The notes: generated from the letters alone by a model not told the origin. Shown: positions 18,459 to 27,688, counted from the stretch's first letter. The stretch: 64,000 bases of DNA from Pseudomonas prosekii (GCF_900105155.1 NZ_LT629762.1:5837501-5901500); one strand, 5' to 3'. Program-made: numbers and translations.

Positions 18459-19424
18459 TTGAAGAAATACCTTCCCCGACTCGCGACGCTTTTGCTGGTG
18501 TTGCTGGCGTTCATTCTTGGCTGGTTCGCCTGGGAGCATTACACCCGCGCGCCGTGGACCCGCGATGCCCGGGTGCGCGCGGACGTGGTGACGTTGTCGG
18601 CGGATGTCGCCGGGCGCATCGTCAACCTTGCCGTGCGCGACAACCAACATGTGCAGAAAGGCCAGTTGTTGCTGGAAATCGATCCGGCCAGTTACCGATT
18701 GGCGGTGGAGCGGGCGAAACGCGCGGTGGAAGTCTCGAAAGCCACGCTGGGGCAATCCCAGGCTTCTATCGTCTCCAGCGAAGCGACACTCAAGCAGCGG
18801 CAAAGCGAAGAAAAACGTCGGCGCACGCTCAAGCAAGGTTTCGCGATCTCGGGTGAAGAGTGGGAAAAATCCAGCACTGAAGTGGCGGTGGCTCAGGCCG
18901 AGTTGTTGCGCAATCAGGCCAATCTCGGGCTGGCGCAGGCCAACGTGCAAGAGGCGATTGCCGCTTTAGCGCAAGCGGAACTCGACCTGCAGCGAACCCG
19001 TGTCGAAGCGCCGGTCAGTGGTTATGTCACCAATCTGTTGACCCGCGAAGGCGATTACGCCACGGCGGGTGGCGCGCTGTTGGCGCTGGTGGACAGTGAT
19101 AGCTTCTACGTCAGCGGCTACTTCGAAGAAACCAAGTTGCCGCGAATCGAGGAGGGCGACCGGGTACACATCGAGTTGATGAGCGGCGAACGTTTCGGCG
19201 GCACCGTGCAAAGCATCGCATTCGCCATCAGCGACCGCGAAAACGCCCCCGGCGGGCGCTTGCTGGCCAACATCAACCCGAGCTACACCTGGGTCAAACT
19301 GGCGCAACGAGTGCCGGTGCGGATCCAGATTGACGCGGATTACGCCGCGAAAAACCGCCTGCGAGCCGGGACCACAGCGACGGTGACAGTCCAGGAAAAC
19401 CGCAATCGCGATGAACACCGCTAA
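18459..19424 (+). CDS. HlyD-family efflux adaptor (AaeA-like)
   Basis: A 321-residue periplasmic adaptor anchored by one N-terminal helix (about 7-25). The lipoyl half-motifs are ADVAGRIVNLAVRDNQHVQK (about 48-67) and RVEAPVSGYVTNLLTREGDY (about 180-199), separated by a coiled-coil hairpin. It starts with TTG at 18459, placed 8 bases after GGGAGC and 4 bases after the DUF1656 stop. With the FUSC protein it should form a pump linking the inner membrane to an outer-membrane channel encoded elsewhere. Confidence 0.92.
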   Translation: MKKYLPRLATLLLVLLAFILGWFAWEHYTRAPWTRDARVRADVVTLSADVAGRIVNLAVRDNQHVQKGQLLLEIDPASYRLAVERAKRAVEVSKATLGQSQASIVSSEATLKQRQSEEKRRRTLKQGFAISGEEWEKSSTEVAVAQAELLRNQANLGLAQANVQEAIAALAQAELDLQRTRVEAPVSGYVTNLLTREGDYATAGGALLALVDSDSFYVSGYFEETKLPRIEEGDRVHIELMSGERFGGTVQSIAFAISDRENAPGGRLLANINPSYTWVKLAQRVPVRIQIDADYAAKNRLRAGTTATVTVQENRNRDEHR

Positions 19425-19439
19425 CCCCGCTTGATGCGC

Positions 19440-19590
19440 GCTTTTGTGGCGAGGGGGCTCGCCCCCGTTGGGGCGGCGAAGCGCCCCAAAACCTGCAATC
19501 GAATTCTGTCAGGCGTACCGCGTGCACTGATTGACGACTGCTGCGCAGTCGGACGGGGGCAAGCCCCCTCACCACAGGGTGTCTCTTACA
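19440..19590. repeat. REP pair, GTGGCGAGGGGGC class
   Basis: TGTGGCGAGGGGGCTCGCCC and its inverted partner (GGGGGCAAGCCCCCTCACCACA) flank about 100 bases that include an internal hairpin, GACTGCTGCGCAGTC. The same class recurs at 53205-53302. It fills the gap between the convergent efflux operons. Confidence 0.75.
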
Positions 19591-19654
19591 GGGAGACAGG
19601 TATTGCGTTTCCAGCAGGCAAAAAAAAGCCCCGCGACCGAATGATACGCTGGGC

Positions 19655-19683
19655 CAAAAAGTTGGTTGGTTGCGGCCAACCAA
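19655..19683 (-). terminator. intrinsic terminator of mexEF-oprN
   Basis: Read on the minus strand, TTGGTTGG and CCAACCAA form an 8-bp stem with a 6-base loop followed by a five-T run, 22 bases after the oprN stop. Confidence 0.6.
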
Positions 19684-19704
19684 AGGAGCTCTTTAAAAAA
19701 CCAA

Positions 19705-21126
19705 TTACTTGCTGGCGATCGTCTCCGGCTGCCAGCCACCACCGAGCGCTTTGTAGATCGCGACAATGCCGCGATACAAATCGACTTCGGCCTGCGCCTG
19801 GGAATCCTCTGCGGCCAGACGTTCACGCTGAGCGTCGAGCAGCACGAGGAAGTCCGCCGTGCCTTCGCGATAGCGAATCTGTGCCAGGTCGGCAGCGGCG
19901 CGGCTGGACTCGCTCTGACGGATCAGCGAAATCAGCCGTTGCTGGCGTTTGCCGTAATCGCTGAAGGCGTTTTCCGATTCTTCCAGTGCCAGCAGCACTT
20001 GCTGCTCGTAGGTCGCCAAGGCGCCTTCGGCATCCGCGTCGGCCCCGCGCAAACGGGCGCGCACGCTGCCGAGGTCAAAGGCTGCCCACGTGATGCTTGG
20101 GCCTAGCGCCCAGGCATTGGCGGCCGAAGAGCCGATCTGCGAACCGCGCCCGGCGGTGAATCCAAGGAAGCCGCTGAGGCTGACCCGTGGGAACAGATCG
20201 GCCTTGGCCACGCCGATACGGGCGGTGGCGGAAGCCAATTGGCGTTCGGCGCTGAGGATATCCGGGCGCCGTTGCAGCAGCTCACCCGGATCGCCGATCG
20301 GCAGAGCCTTGGCAATCGCCGGCAAATCTTTCGGGCTCAGGTCGACGCTGAGCTTGTCCGGACGTTCACCCAGCAGGGTGGCGATGCGGTTTTTCTGCCG
20401 AACCTGTTCAGCCTGCAATTGCGGCACGCTGGCTTCGACGGAGGCCAGACGAGCATCGGCGCGGACCACATCGAGCTGATCGCCGACGCCGGCATCACGC
20501 AGGCTGACGGTGATCTTGCTCGATTCCTGCTGGTTGTTCAGGTTGGCCAGGGCGATTTTTTCGCGCAGTTGCGCACCGCGCAGTTGACCGTAGGCGTCCA
20601 CCAGTTCGGCGATCATGCTGACCTGCAGTTGATACAGGTCAGCCTCGGCCGCTTGTTGCTCGGCTTCGCTGGATTCCAGATTGCGCTGGATGCGCCCGAA
20701 CAGGTCCAGTTCCCACGCCATGTCGAGGCCCAGGTCGTAGCGTTCGCTATTGACCCGTTTGGTCGTTTGGCCAGGGATTTGCCCCTTGCCCAAATCACTG
20801 CTGGCACGGCTGGTGATGGTTGGCATCGCGTCGTTGCTGGCGTCATCACGAATCGCTCGTGCGGCTTTCCAGCGAGCGAAAGCCACACGCAGATCTCGGT
20901 TGCCTTGCAGCGATTGCATGACCAACTGGTTCAGCGTCGGGTCTTCAAACTGCTGCCACCAGATGCCTTCGAAACGCGAGCGGTCATAGTTCTTCTGACC
21001 GCTGGCGCCATCGGTGGCGGCCGTGATGTTGGCCGGCTCCGTGGCTGGGGTTTTATAGTCCGGGCCGACGGCACAGGCGCTCAGCGCCAGTACCAGCAAG
21101 CTCGGCAGGAAGACTTTCAGGCTCAT
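19705..21126 (-). CDS. oprN: outer-membrane efflux channel OprN
   Basis: A 473-residue TolC-like lipoprotein of the NodT/OprM group. The signal peptide ends in a lipobox (LALSAC, Cys18). Two TolC repeats follow, and NLxxQ-like helices such as SLQGNRDLRVAFARWKAARA are evident. It overlaps the mexF stop by 4 bases and is the last gene of the efflux operon, matching the mexE-mexF-oprN order known in P. aeruginosa. It provides the exit duct through the outer membrane for the tripartite pump. Confidence 0.93.
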   Translation of the reverse strand: MSLKVFLPSLLVLALSACAVGPDYKTPATEPANITAATDGASGQKNYDRSRFEGIWWQQFEDPTLNQLVMQSLQGNRDLRVAFARWKAARAIRDDASNDAMPTITSRASSDLGKGQIPGQTTKRVNSERYDLGLDMAWELDLFGRIQRNLESSEAEQQAAEADLYQLQVSMIAELVDAYGQLRGAQLREKIALANLNNQQESSKITVSLRDAGVGDQLDVVRADARLASVEASVPQLQAEQVRQKNRIATLLGERPDKLSVDLSPKDLPAIAKALPIGDPGELLQRRPDILSAERQLASATARIGVAKADLFPRVSLSGFLGFTAGRGSQIGSSAANAWALGPSITWAAFDLGSVRARLRGADADAEGALATYEQQVLLALEESENAFSDYGKRQQRLISLIRQSESSRAAADLAQIRYREGTADFLVLLDAQRERLAAEDSQAQAEVDLYRGIVAIYKALGGGWQPETIASK

Positions 21127-24100
21127 TGATGCGACTCCAGTGGCTTTTCAAGTGTCAGCGCCTTGGCCGCTTTGCGCGCTTCGCTGCGCTCGACAAAGTT
21201 GCGAATCAGTACGTAGAACACTGGCGTCAGCAACAGCCCGAAGAAGGTCACCCCGAGCATCCCGGAGAACACCGCCACACCCATGGCGTGACGCATTTCG
21301 GCACCGGCACCGCTGGAAAGGACCAGTGGCACAACACCCATGATGAACGCGAAGGAAGTCATCAGAATTGGCCGCAGACGCAAGCGGCACGCTTCCAGCA
21401 CCGCAGCGAGCGGGCCGAGTCCTTCTTCCTGTTTATCCTTGGCAAACTCGACGATCAGAATCGCGTTCTTACAGGCAAGTCCGACCAGTACGATCAAGCC
21501 GATCTGGGTAAAGATGTTGTTGTCGCCGCCCGAGGCAATCACCCCGACAATCGCCGAAAGCAAGGTCATCGGCACGATCAGGATCACCGCCAGTGGCAGG
21601 CTCCAGCTCTCGTATTGCGCTGCGAGTACCAGGAACGCCAGCAATACGCAGAGCGGGAACACGAACAACGCGGTGTTGCCGGACAGAATCTGCTGGTAGG
21701 TCAGGTCGGTCCATTCGTAGGTCATGCCGTTCGGAAGTTCTTCCTTGAGCAGTTTCTCGATGGCTTTTTCCGCTTGGCCCGAGCTGTAGCCTGGCGCCGC
21801 TGCACCGTTGATTTCAGCGGTGATAAAGCCGTTGTAGTGCATCACGCGGTCCGGGCCCGAGGTGTCGCTGACCTTGATGAAGGTCGCCAGCGGGATCATC
21901 TCGCCTTTGTTGTTACGCACTTTCAGTTGACCGATCTGGTCCGGCTCGAGACGGAACTGCTGCTCAGCCTGAACGTTGACCTGATAAGTGCGACCGAAAC
22001 GGTTGAAGTCGTTGGCATACAGCGAACCCAGGTAGATCTGCAGGGTGTCGAAGATGTCGCTGACCGCCACGCCGTGGGTCTTGGCTTTTTCCCGGTCGAT
22101 AGCCGCATCGACCTGCGGCACGTTCACGGTGTAACTGGTGAACAGCGCGGCCAGTTCCGGCACGTTATGGCTCTTGTTGATGATGTTCATGGTTTCTTTG
22201 TACAGCTCGTCGTAGCCCAGGTTGCCCCGATCCTCGATCTGCAGACGGAAACCACCAATGGTGCCCAGGCCTTGTACCGGCGGCGGCGGGAAGATCGCCA
22301 TGTAGGCTTCTTCGATGCCGGCGAATTTGCCGTTCAAAGCTCCGGCAATCGCACCGGCCGACATGCTGGCGTCTTTACGTTCGTCGAATGGCTTGAGTGT
22401 CACAAACACGATGCCGGCGTTCGGACTGTTGGTGAAACCGTTGATCGACAGGCCTGGGAAAGCCACCGCACTTTCCACACCCGGCTGCTTCAGCGCGAGG
22501 TCGGACATGCGTTTGATCACGCTTTCGGTACGGTCAAGGCTCGAGGCGTCCGGCAACTGCGCGAAAGCCACCAGGTATTGCTTGTCCTGGCCAGGTACAA
22601 AACCGGTCGGCGTGTTGGCGAAACCGAAGAAGGTCAGCACCATCAGCCCGGCATAAACGATCAGGGCGATACCGCTGCTGCGGATGACCCGAGCAACCGT
22701 GCCGACATAACCATGACTGGCCTTTTCGAAGAAGCGGTTGAACGGACGGAACAACCAGCCACCGAAGAGCTTGTCCAGCACCTTGGAGAAACGGTCTTTC
22801 GGCGCGTCGTGGCTTTTCAGCAACACAGCGGCCAGCGCTGGCGACAGGGTCAGCGAGTTGAACGCCGAGATCACCGTCGAAATCGCAATGGTCAACGCAA
22901 ACTGTTTATAGAACTGACCGGTCAACCCGGAAATGAACGCCGCCGGGATAAACACCGCACACAGCACCAGTGCCGTGGCGACAATCGGGCCGGTTACTTC
23001 ACGCATCGCCCGTTTGGTCGCTTCGACCGGGGTGAGTCCGAGTTCGATGTTTCGCTCGACGTTCTCCACTACCACGATGGCGTCGTCGACCACGATACCG
23101 ATGGCCAGCACTAATCCGAACAATGACAGGGCGTTCAGCGAGAAGCCGAACAGGTGCATCACCGCAAATGTACCGATCAACGAAACCGGGACCGCCACCA
23201 ATGGAATGATCGAGGCGCGCCAGGTTTGCAGGAACAGGATGACGACCAGAACCACCAGAATCAGTGCTTCGAACAGCGTGTGAACCACTGCCTCGATGGA
23301 GCCGCGCACGAAGATCGTCGGGTCATAGACGATGCTGAAGTCCATGCCTTGCGGGAAGTTCTTCTTCAGCTCGGCCATTTTCTCCCGCACGTCGTTGGAG
23401 ATCTGGATCGCGTTGGAGCCCGGCCGCTGGAAGATCGGGATCGCCACCGCCGGTTGGTTGTTCAGCAACGAACGCAGGGCGTATTGGCTGGAGCCGAGTT
23501 CGACCCGTGCAATGTCTTTCAGGCGAGTGATTTCACCGTCGTCGCCGGAGCGAATAATGATGTTTTCAAACTCTTCCTCGGAGACCAGACGCCCCTGAGT
23601 GTTGACCGACAATTGGAAACTGGTGGCGTTTGGCGCAGGAGGCGCGCCCAGGGCACCGGCAGCAACCTGACGGTTCTGCTCACGAATCGCGGTCACCACA
23701 TCGGTCGCGGTCAGGTTACGCGAGGCGGTTTTGTTCGGATCGAGCCAGACCCGCAGCGAGTAATCGCCCATGCCGAACAACTGCACATCACCGACACCGC
23801 CGAGACGCGCCAACTCATCCTTGATGTTCAGCAAGGCATAGTTGGACAGGTAGAGCATGTCGTAGCGCTGATCCGGCGAGGTCAAGTGGACCACCATGGT
23901 CAGGTCCGGAGAGGCCTTGTCCACGGTGATACCGATGCGCGTCACTTCTTCGGGAAGTTTCGGCTCGGTGCGGGTTACGCGGTTCTGCACTTGCACCTGC
24001 GCGTTGTCCAGGTCAGTGCCCAGCGCGAAAGTGATAGTCAGGGTGATTTTGCCGTCGGCGGTCGACTGCGAGGACATGTACAGCATGTTCTCGACGCCGG

Positions 24101-24314
24101 TAATGGCTTGCTCCAGCGGAGCTGCCACGGTTTCGCCGATGACTTTAGGATTGGCACCCGGGAAGTTGGCGCGGACCACAACGGTCGGCGGCACCACTTC
24201 CGGGTATTCGCTGATCGGCAACTGGAACAGCGAGATGGCACCGGCGATCAGGATCAGCAGCGAAAGTACCGCTGCGAAGATCGGCCGGGAAATGAAGAAT
24301 TGGGAAAAATTCAT
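21123..24314 (-). CDS. mexF: RND multidrug efflux permease MexF
   Basis: A 1063-residue HAE1-type RND transporter, the proton-driven inner-membrane pump. From memory of the P. aeruginosa protein it matches MexF closely from end to end, including the start (MNFSQFFISRPIFAAVLSLL) and the long periplasmic loops. The TM4 proton-relay aspartates are visible in GIVVDDAIVVVENVE. Twelve membrane helices are expected. Known MexEF-OprN substrates include chloramphenicol, fluoroquinolones, trimethoprim and quinolone-signal precursors; the same range is inferred here. Confidence 0.96.
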   Translation of the reverse strand: MNFSQFFISRPIFAAVLSLLILIAGAISLFQLPISEYPEVVPPTVVVRANFPGANPKVIGETVAAPLEQAITGVENMLYMSSQSTADGKITLTITFALGTDLDNAQVQVQNRVTRTEPKLPEEVTRIGITVDKASPDLTMVVHLTSPDQRYDMLYLSNYALLNIKDELARLGGVGDVQLFGMGDYSLRVWLDPNKTASRNLTATDVVTAIREQNRQVAAGALGAPPAPNATSFQLSVNTQGRLVSEEEFENIIIRSGDDGEITRLKDIARVELGSSQYALRSLLNNQPAVAIPIFQRPGSNAIQISNDVREKMAELKKNFPQGMDFSIVYDPTIFVRGSIEAVVHTLFEALILVVLVVILFLQTWRASIIPLVAVPVSLIGTFAVMHLFGFSLNALSLFGLVLAIGIVVDDAIVVVENVERNIELGLTPVEATKRAMREVTGPIVATALVLCAVFIPAAFISGLTGQFYKQFALTIAISTVISAFNSLTLSPALAAVLLKSHDAPKDRFSKVLDKLFGGWLFRPFNRFFEKASHGYVGTVARVIRSSGIALIVYAGLMVLTFFGFANTPTGFVPGQDKQYLVAFAQLPDASSLDRTESVIKRMSDLALKQPGVESAVAFPGLSINGFTNSPNAGIVFVTLKPFDERKDASMSAGAIAGALNGKFAGIEEAYMAIFPPPPVQGLGTIGGFRLQIEDRGNLGYDELYKETMNIINKSHNVPELAALFTSYTVNVPQVDAAIDREKAKTHGVAVSDIFDTLQIYLGSLYANDFNRFGRTYQVNVQAEQQFRLEPDQIGQLKVRNNKGEMIPLATFIKVSDTSGPDRVMHYNGFITAEINGAAAPGYSSGQAEKAIEKLLKEELPNGMTYEWTDLTYQQILSGNTALFVFPLCVLLAFLVLAAQYESWSLPLAVILIVPMTLLSAIVGVIASGGDNNIFTQIGLIVLVGLACKNAILIVEFAKDKQEEGLGPLAAVLEACRLRLRPILMTSFAFIMGVVPLVLSSGAGAEMRHAMGVAVFSGMLGVTFFGLLLTPVFYVLIRNFVERSEARKAAKALTLEKPLESHQ

Positions 24315-24329
24315 CGGAGTTGTCGTCCC

Positions 24330-25583
24330 TTAACCGCGTGGAGTCGCGGCAGCCACTTTCACAACCGAACCCGGCGCAACCTTGGCAGGTGCGACTTGGG
24401 GCAGGTTGCTGGCTTCCAGCGCTTGTCGTTGTTGAGCCAATGCGGCGAGGGTTTCCTTGGTGGCCATCGGGATCACTTCAGGCGTGACCGGCGACCCCGG
24501 GCGAACCCGCTGCAAACCCTTGACGATGACGGTGTCGTCCTTGTTCAGGCCGCTGCGCACGATGCGCAAGCCTTCGATCTTCGGACCCAGCTCGACCGAG
24601 CGGTAAACCGTCTTGTTGTCCGCATCCATCACCAGCACAAACTTCTTGCCGAGGTCGGTGCCGACCGCTTCGTCATTGATCAACACGGCGGAGTAGGTGC
24701 CGCTGCCAACCAGTTTCAGGCGCGCATAGAGGCCCGGGGTGTAGGCGCCATCGGTGTTGTCGAAGACCGCGCGACCGCGAATGGTGCCGGTTTTCGGGTT
24801 GACCTGGTTGTCGACGAAGTTCATCACGCCTTGATGCGGGTTGCCGTCTTCGTTGGACAGGCCGAGGTAAACCGGAGTGGTCGCGCCGCGTTTACCCTGA
24901 CGGGCGAGTTGGGTGTATTTGAGGAACACACGCTCGTCGGCGTCGAAGTAGGCGTAGACCTTGTCGGTGGAAACGACGCTGGTCAGCGCGGTGGTGTCGG
25001 CGGTGACCAGGTTGCCGGCGGTGATTTCCGCACGGCTGACGCGACCGCTGATAGGCGAGGTGACGCGGGTGAAGCTGAGGTTCAGTTTGGCCAGGTCCAG
25101 TTGCGCCTGAAGGGCGCCGACGGCAGCGCGGGCTTCTTGCGAAGCGCTGGTGCGCGAATCGGCCAGTTCCGCGGAAATCGCGTTGCTGGTGCGCAGGCGT
25201 TCACCGCGCTGGGCTTCGTTTTCGCTGCGATTGGCGTTGGCGCGGGCCTGAGCAACCAGTGCTTCGAGGCGGCGGACCTCGGCCTGGAACGGACGAGGGT
25301 CAATCTGGAACAGTACGTCACCTTTCTTGACCAGTGCGCCTTCAGTGAAGGCCACTTCATCGATCTGGCCGGAAACCCGTGGGCGGATTTCGACGGTTTC
25401 CGGTGCTTCGAGACGCCCGGTGAACTCGTCCCACTCGTTGACCGGTTGCTCCAGCACCTTGGCCACGCTGACCTTGGCTGCGGGTGGTGCGGCGGCAGTC
25501 TCAGGTGTCTTGCCGCAAGCGCTCATCACCAGTACGGCCAATAAGGCCAACGGGAAGCGCAAATGTTTGAGTGACTGTTCCAT
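24330..25583 (-). CDS. mexE: RND efflux adaptor lipoprotein MexE
   Basis: A 417-residue membrane-fusion protein. I use the ATG at 25583 because it opens a standard lipoprotein signal (PLALLAVLVMSAC, Cys23); the frame is open 25 codons further upstream. Lipoyl half-domains are at RPRVSGQIDEVAFTEGALV and SFTRVTSPISGRVSRAEITA. It is first in the mexE-mexF-oprN operon, 15 bp before mexF. Two LysR-type ATC-N9-GAT palindromes lie 84 and 146 bases upstream, so MexT control is likely. Confidence 0.95.
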   Translation of the reverse strand: MEQSLKHLRFPLALLAVLVMSACGKTPETAAAPPAAKVSVAKVLEQPVNEWDEFTGRLEAPETVEIRPRVSGQIDEVAFTEGALVKKGDVLFQIDPRPFQAEVRRLEALVAQARANANRSENEAQRGERLRTSNAISAELADSRTSASQEARAAVGALQAQLDLAKLNLSFTRVTSPISGRVSRAEITAGNLVTADTTALTSVVSTDKVYAYFDADERVFLKYTQLARQGKRGATTPVYLGLSNEDGNPHQGVMNFVDNQVNPKTGTIRGRAVFDNTDGAYTPGLYARLKLVGSGTYSAVLINDEAVGTDLGKKFVLVMDADNKTVYRSVELGPKIEGLRIVRSGLNKDDTVIVKGLQRVRPGSPVTPEVIPMATKETLAALAQQRQALEASNLPQVAPAKVAPGSVVKVAAATPRG

Positions 25584-25666
25584 GGATGCATCCGCCAATG
25601 TATTGAGATGGGCGGATGATGCTCGGCGATGTTGTATCGCACGAATCGAATGAGGCAAAGGTAACT

Positions 25667-25681
25667 ATCATTCGGAATGAT
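25667..25681. promoter_or_regulatory. LysR-type (MexT-like) operator, proximal
   Basis: ATCATTCGGAATGAT is a perfect 15-bp palindrome of the ATC-N9-GAT (nod-box) form, 84 bases before the mexE ATG. MexT is known to bind nod-box-like sites. It shares CTATCA and GGA with the second site 62 bp away. Confidence 0.5.
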
Positions 25682-25726
25682 ATAAGCGGGGCGAAAGCCC
25701 TCTAGCATGCACCTTTCGTTAGGGTG

Positions 25727-25745
25727 CTATCAATTGGACTGATAG
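25727..25745. promoter_or_regulatory. LysR-type (MexT-like) operator, distal
   Basis: CTATCAATTGGACTGATAG contains ATC-N9-GAT and perfect 6-bp arms CTATCA/TGATAG. It lies 144 bases before mexE and matches the proximal copy in both arms. A similar CTAT...ACTGATAG element precedes mexS at 30427. Confidence 0.5.
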
Positions 25746-25811
25746 TAATAGTGTGTTGCTTGATGCGCAAAAGTAGAAGTATCTGATCAATCGGTCAACT
25801 GCACTAACAAA

Positions 25812-25834
25812 GAGACGGCCATTGCGGCCGTCTC
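25812..25834 (-). terminator. intrinsic terminator of DUF805 gene
   Basis: GAGACGGCC and GGCCGTCTC form a 9-bp stem around a 5-base loop, followed on the minus strand by TTTGTT. It sits 25 bases past the stop of the DUF805 gene and upstream of the mexE promoter. Confidence 0.75.
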
Positions 25835-25858
25835 GATCAGCGTCTCACGACACTAACT

Positions 25859-26311
25859 TCAGTTGATCCCTTTAGGGTTCGGACCGAAGCGGTTGACACC
25901 CGGCTGGCTGTCTTGCGCCAGGAACACGATGTTGACGATTGGCAACAAGATCCACCAGCCGCTGCGATCGGTGTCGTGCATGCGGCGGATAGCAGCTGCA
26001 AGACCCGGCAGGAACACTGCGAGGCTGTATATGTTCGAGAAGATACCCGGCGTCTGCAGCAATGCATCGAGAACGATGAACGCGATGGAGATGCCAAGGT
26101 TGATCAGAATGAACATCCAGTATTCGCGACGGCTTGCGCGGCCATTGAACACTGCATATTTTTTCAGCACTTCAATATAAGGGTTGCCTTGCGCACCGGC
26201 GTTCGGCGCGGTGAAAGCTTGTTTGTTCAGTTGCGGCGCGCCACATTGCGGACAGGCCGCCGCAGTGCTGTGAATTTCCTTGGCACAACCACTACAAAAA
26301 ACCATGCTCAT
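25859..26311 (-). CDS. zinc-ribbon DUF805 membrane protein
   Basis: A 150-residue protein. Residues 1-26 form a zinc ribbon (CSGCAKEIHSTAAACPQCG, four Cys). The rest is a DUF805 domain with several membrane helices and the family hallmark RASRREYWMF (about 58-67) and IRRMHDTDRSGWW (about 108-120). The next gene upstream starts with a nearly identical ribbon but has a different membrane domain. Function of DUF805 proteins is unknown; the ribbon suggests metal binding or protein contact in the cytoplasm. Confidence 0.85.
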   Translation of the reverse strand: MSMVFCSGCAKEIHSTAAACPQCGAPQLNKQAFTAPNAGAQGNPYIEVLKKYAVFNGRASRREYWMFILINLGISIAFIVLDALLQTPGIFSNIYSLAVFLPGLAAAIRRMHDTDRSGWWILLPIVNIVFLAQDSQPGVNRFGPNPKGIN

Positions 26312-26326
26312 ATTTTTTCCCTAAAA

Positions 26327-26677
26327 TTAGTTTATCGATAGTCCAATGAAAGTTAGCGTCGCAATCGCCGACAAGATCACGCCGGCGATAGCGAGGTTAT
26401 TTCCTGGTTTTTTCTGGTTGATGCTGATGATCCCGCAAATAAGTCCGGCGACGGAAAAGGTAGCCAGTCCGGTAGCGGTCTCGGTATCCCATGCGGAATC
26501 ATCAAACAGGCAGAGTACGCAAAGCACGCCCAATATCAGCGAGACAATTGCCAGCCACGCAGAACCGCCAACACTAGTTGCCGCGGCGGCAAATGGTTGG
26601 ATGGCACCACATTGGGGACATGAAGGGGCGGTCTCGTGAATTTCCTTGGCGCATGCACGACAAAAAACCATTGTCAT
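26327..26677 (-). CDS. zinc-ribbon small membrane protein (DUF4190-like)
   Basis: A 116-residue protein with an N-terminal zinc ribbon (CRACAKEIHETAPSCPQCG) and two or three membrane helices (about 40-57, 70-86, 94-113). GLICGIISINQKKPGNNLAI fits DUF4190-like membrane segments. It lies 15 bp upstream of the DUF805 gene on the same strand, so they probably form an operon. The two ribbons share most residues, pointing to duplication of the 5' part. Function unknown. Confidence 0.8.
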   Translation of the reverse strand: MTMVFCRACAKEIHETAPSCPQCGAIQPFAAAATSVGGSAWLAIVSLILGVLCVLCLFDDSAWDTETATGLATFSVAGLICGIISINQKKPGNNLAIAGVILSAIATLTFIGLSIN

Positions 26678-26838
26678 CGTTATCCTTAACTTCTAATGCT
26701 GAATACCCGCCCCATTGTCGGCGAAATTGAAAAAAGCTTTAGCATTATTTTTCAATTATTTTCCAGGGCGTGCGGTGGTCATCAGCGATTCAATTTCCTG
26801 GTCTCTGACAGACTTGGCTGGTGACCGATAGCAACTAA

Positions 26839-27000
26839 CTACTTGGCGAAATCGAGCATCGCAATGAAGTTGTCCAGCAACGGTGATTCGTTGTCGGTGT
26901 TCCAGCTCATGTAAAGACCGGTGGCCGGATTAGGGTAGGCGGTAACCGCAAACTTGGCGGAACAGCAAGGCCGGGCGTCGTGACTGGCGCCCAGCCCGAT
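26839..27000 (-). pseudogene. possible 3' remnant of a LysR-type regulator
   Basis: Just past the nitroreductase stop an open frame ends in GLYMSWNTDNESPLLDNFIA followed by MLDFAK and a stop. This is the kind of C-terminal tail seen in LysR effector domains, but there is no helix-turn-helix part and the frame is soon lost in the nitroreductase gene. It may be a leftover of a regulator whose front was deleted. Similarity is by eye only, so confidence is low. Confidence 0.3.
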
Positions 27001-27004
27001 ACTC

Positions 27005-27619
27005 TCAGACGAACCGCAATACTTCACTCACGGCTTTACGCGGCTTTTGCGGCCAGTTGGCCGAGCCCGGATAGCCGACGGTGATTAGCATCACCGGGAT
27101 CTCACTGTCATTCAACTCGAAAGCCGCTGCCACGGCGGCTTGGTCGAATCCAATCATCGGCGCGGAAACCAGCCCTTGGCCTTTGGCGGCAAGCATCAAA
27201 GTCATGGCGGCCAGCGAACCCGAGCGGATTGCCTCGTCGCGCTGCAACTGCGGGTTGTTGTGATACATGCCTTGCGCGGCGCCCAGCCACATGTCGTAGA
27301 TCGACTGGTCGATGATGCCTGCCTCAAGGGTCGGCTTCAGCGCGGCGGGCAGGGTTTGATGCGGGTTAAGCGTGCCGCAGACAATAAAGGTCACCGCCGA
27401 GTCGACGACTTTTTGCTGGCCGTAAGCCAGTGGCAACAGGCGCGCCTTGGCGTCGGTGCTGCGAACGGCGATGAAATTCCAGTTTTGCAGGTTGAACGCG
27501 GAGGGCGCGTGAGTGGCCAGATCGATCAGGTCGCTGATCTGTAGGTCGGTCAACTGACGCTCGGTGTCGTAGCTGTTGGCGGAAATTCGCGACTTGATAA
27601 CTTCAGCAATACCAGACAT
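27005..27619 (-). CDS. nitroreductase-family FMN oxidoreductase
   Basis: A 204-residue flavoprotein. The FMN-binding start is visible as SRISANSYD (about 10-18, matching the R-S-x-R motif region) and APSAFNLQNW (about 38-47). The C-terminal GYPGSANWPQKPRKAVSEVL is typical of the family. It should reduce nitroaromatics, quinones or similar electrophiles with NAD(P)H in the cytoplasm. It lies 69 bp after the ABM monooxygenase on the same strand and within the gap between mexT and mexE, which fits an electrophile-detoxification context. Confidence 0.9.
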   Translation of the reverse strand: MSGIAEVIKSRISANSYDTERQLTDLQISDLIDLATHAPSAFNLQNWNFIAVRSTDAKARLLPLAYGQQKVVDSAVTFIVCGTLNPHQTLPAALKPTLEAGIIDQSIYDMWLGAAQGMYHNNPQLQRDEAIRSGSLAAMTLMLAAKGQGLVSAPMIGFDQAAVAAAFELNDSEIPVMLITVGYPGSANWPQKPRKAVSEVLRFV

Positions 27620-27688
27620 TGGGATCTCTGCAGTAGGGAAAATGGACGCGGCTCGCGGGACATCGGCGAGCCTGTTTGAGTACTTGGC

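Noticed and set aside
21126..25544. Long plus-strand open frames (662 and 796 codons) opposite mexF and mexE
   Set aside because: They are complementary to well-conserved efflux genes, are rich in His, Gln and Arg, and match no family.
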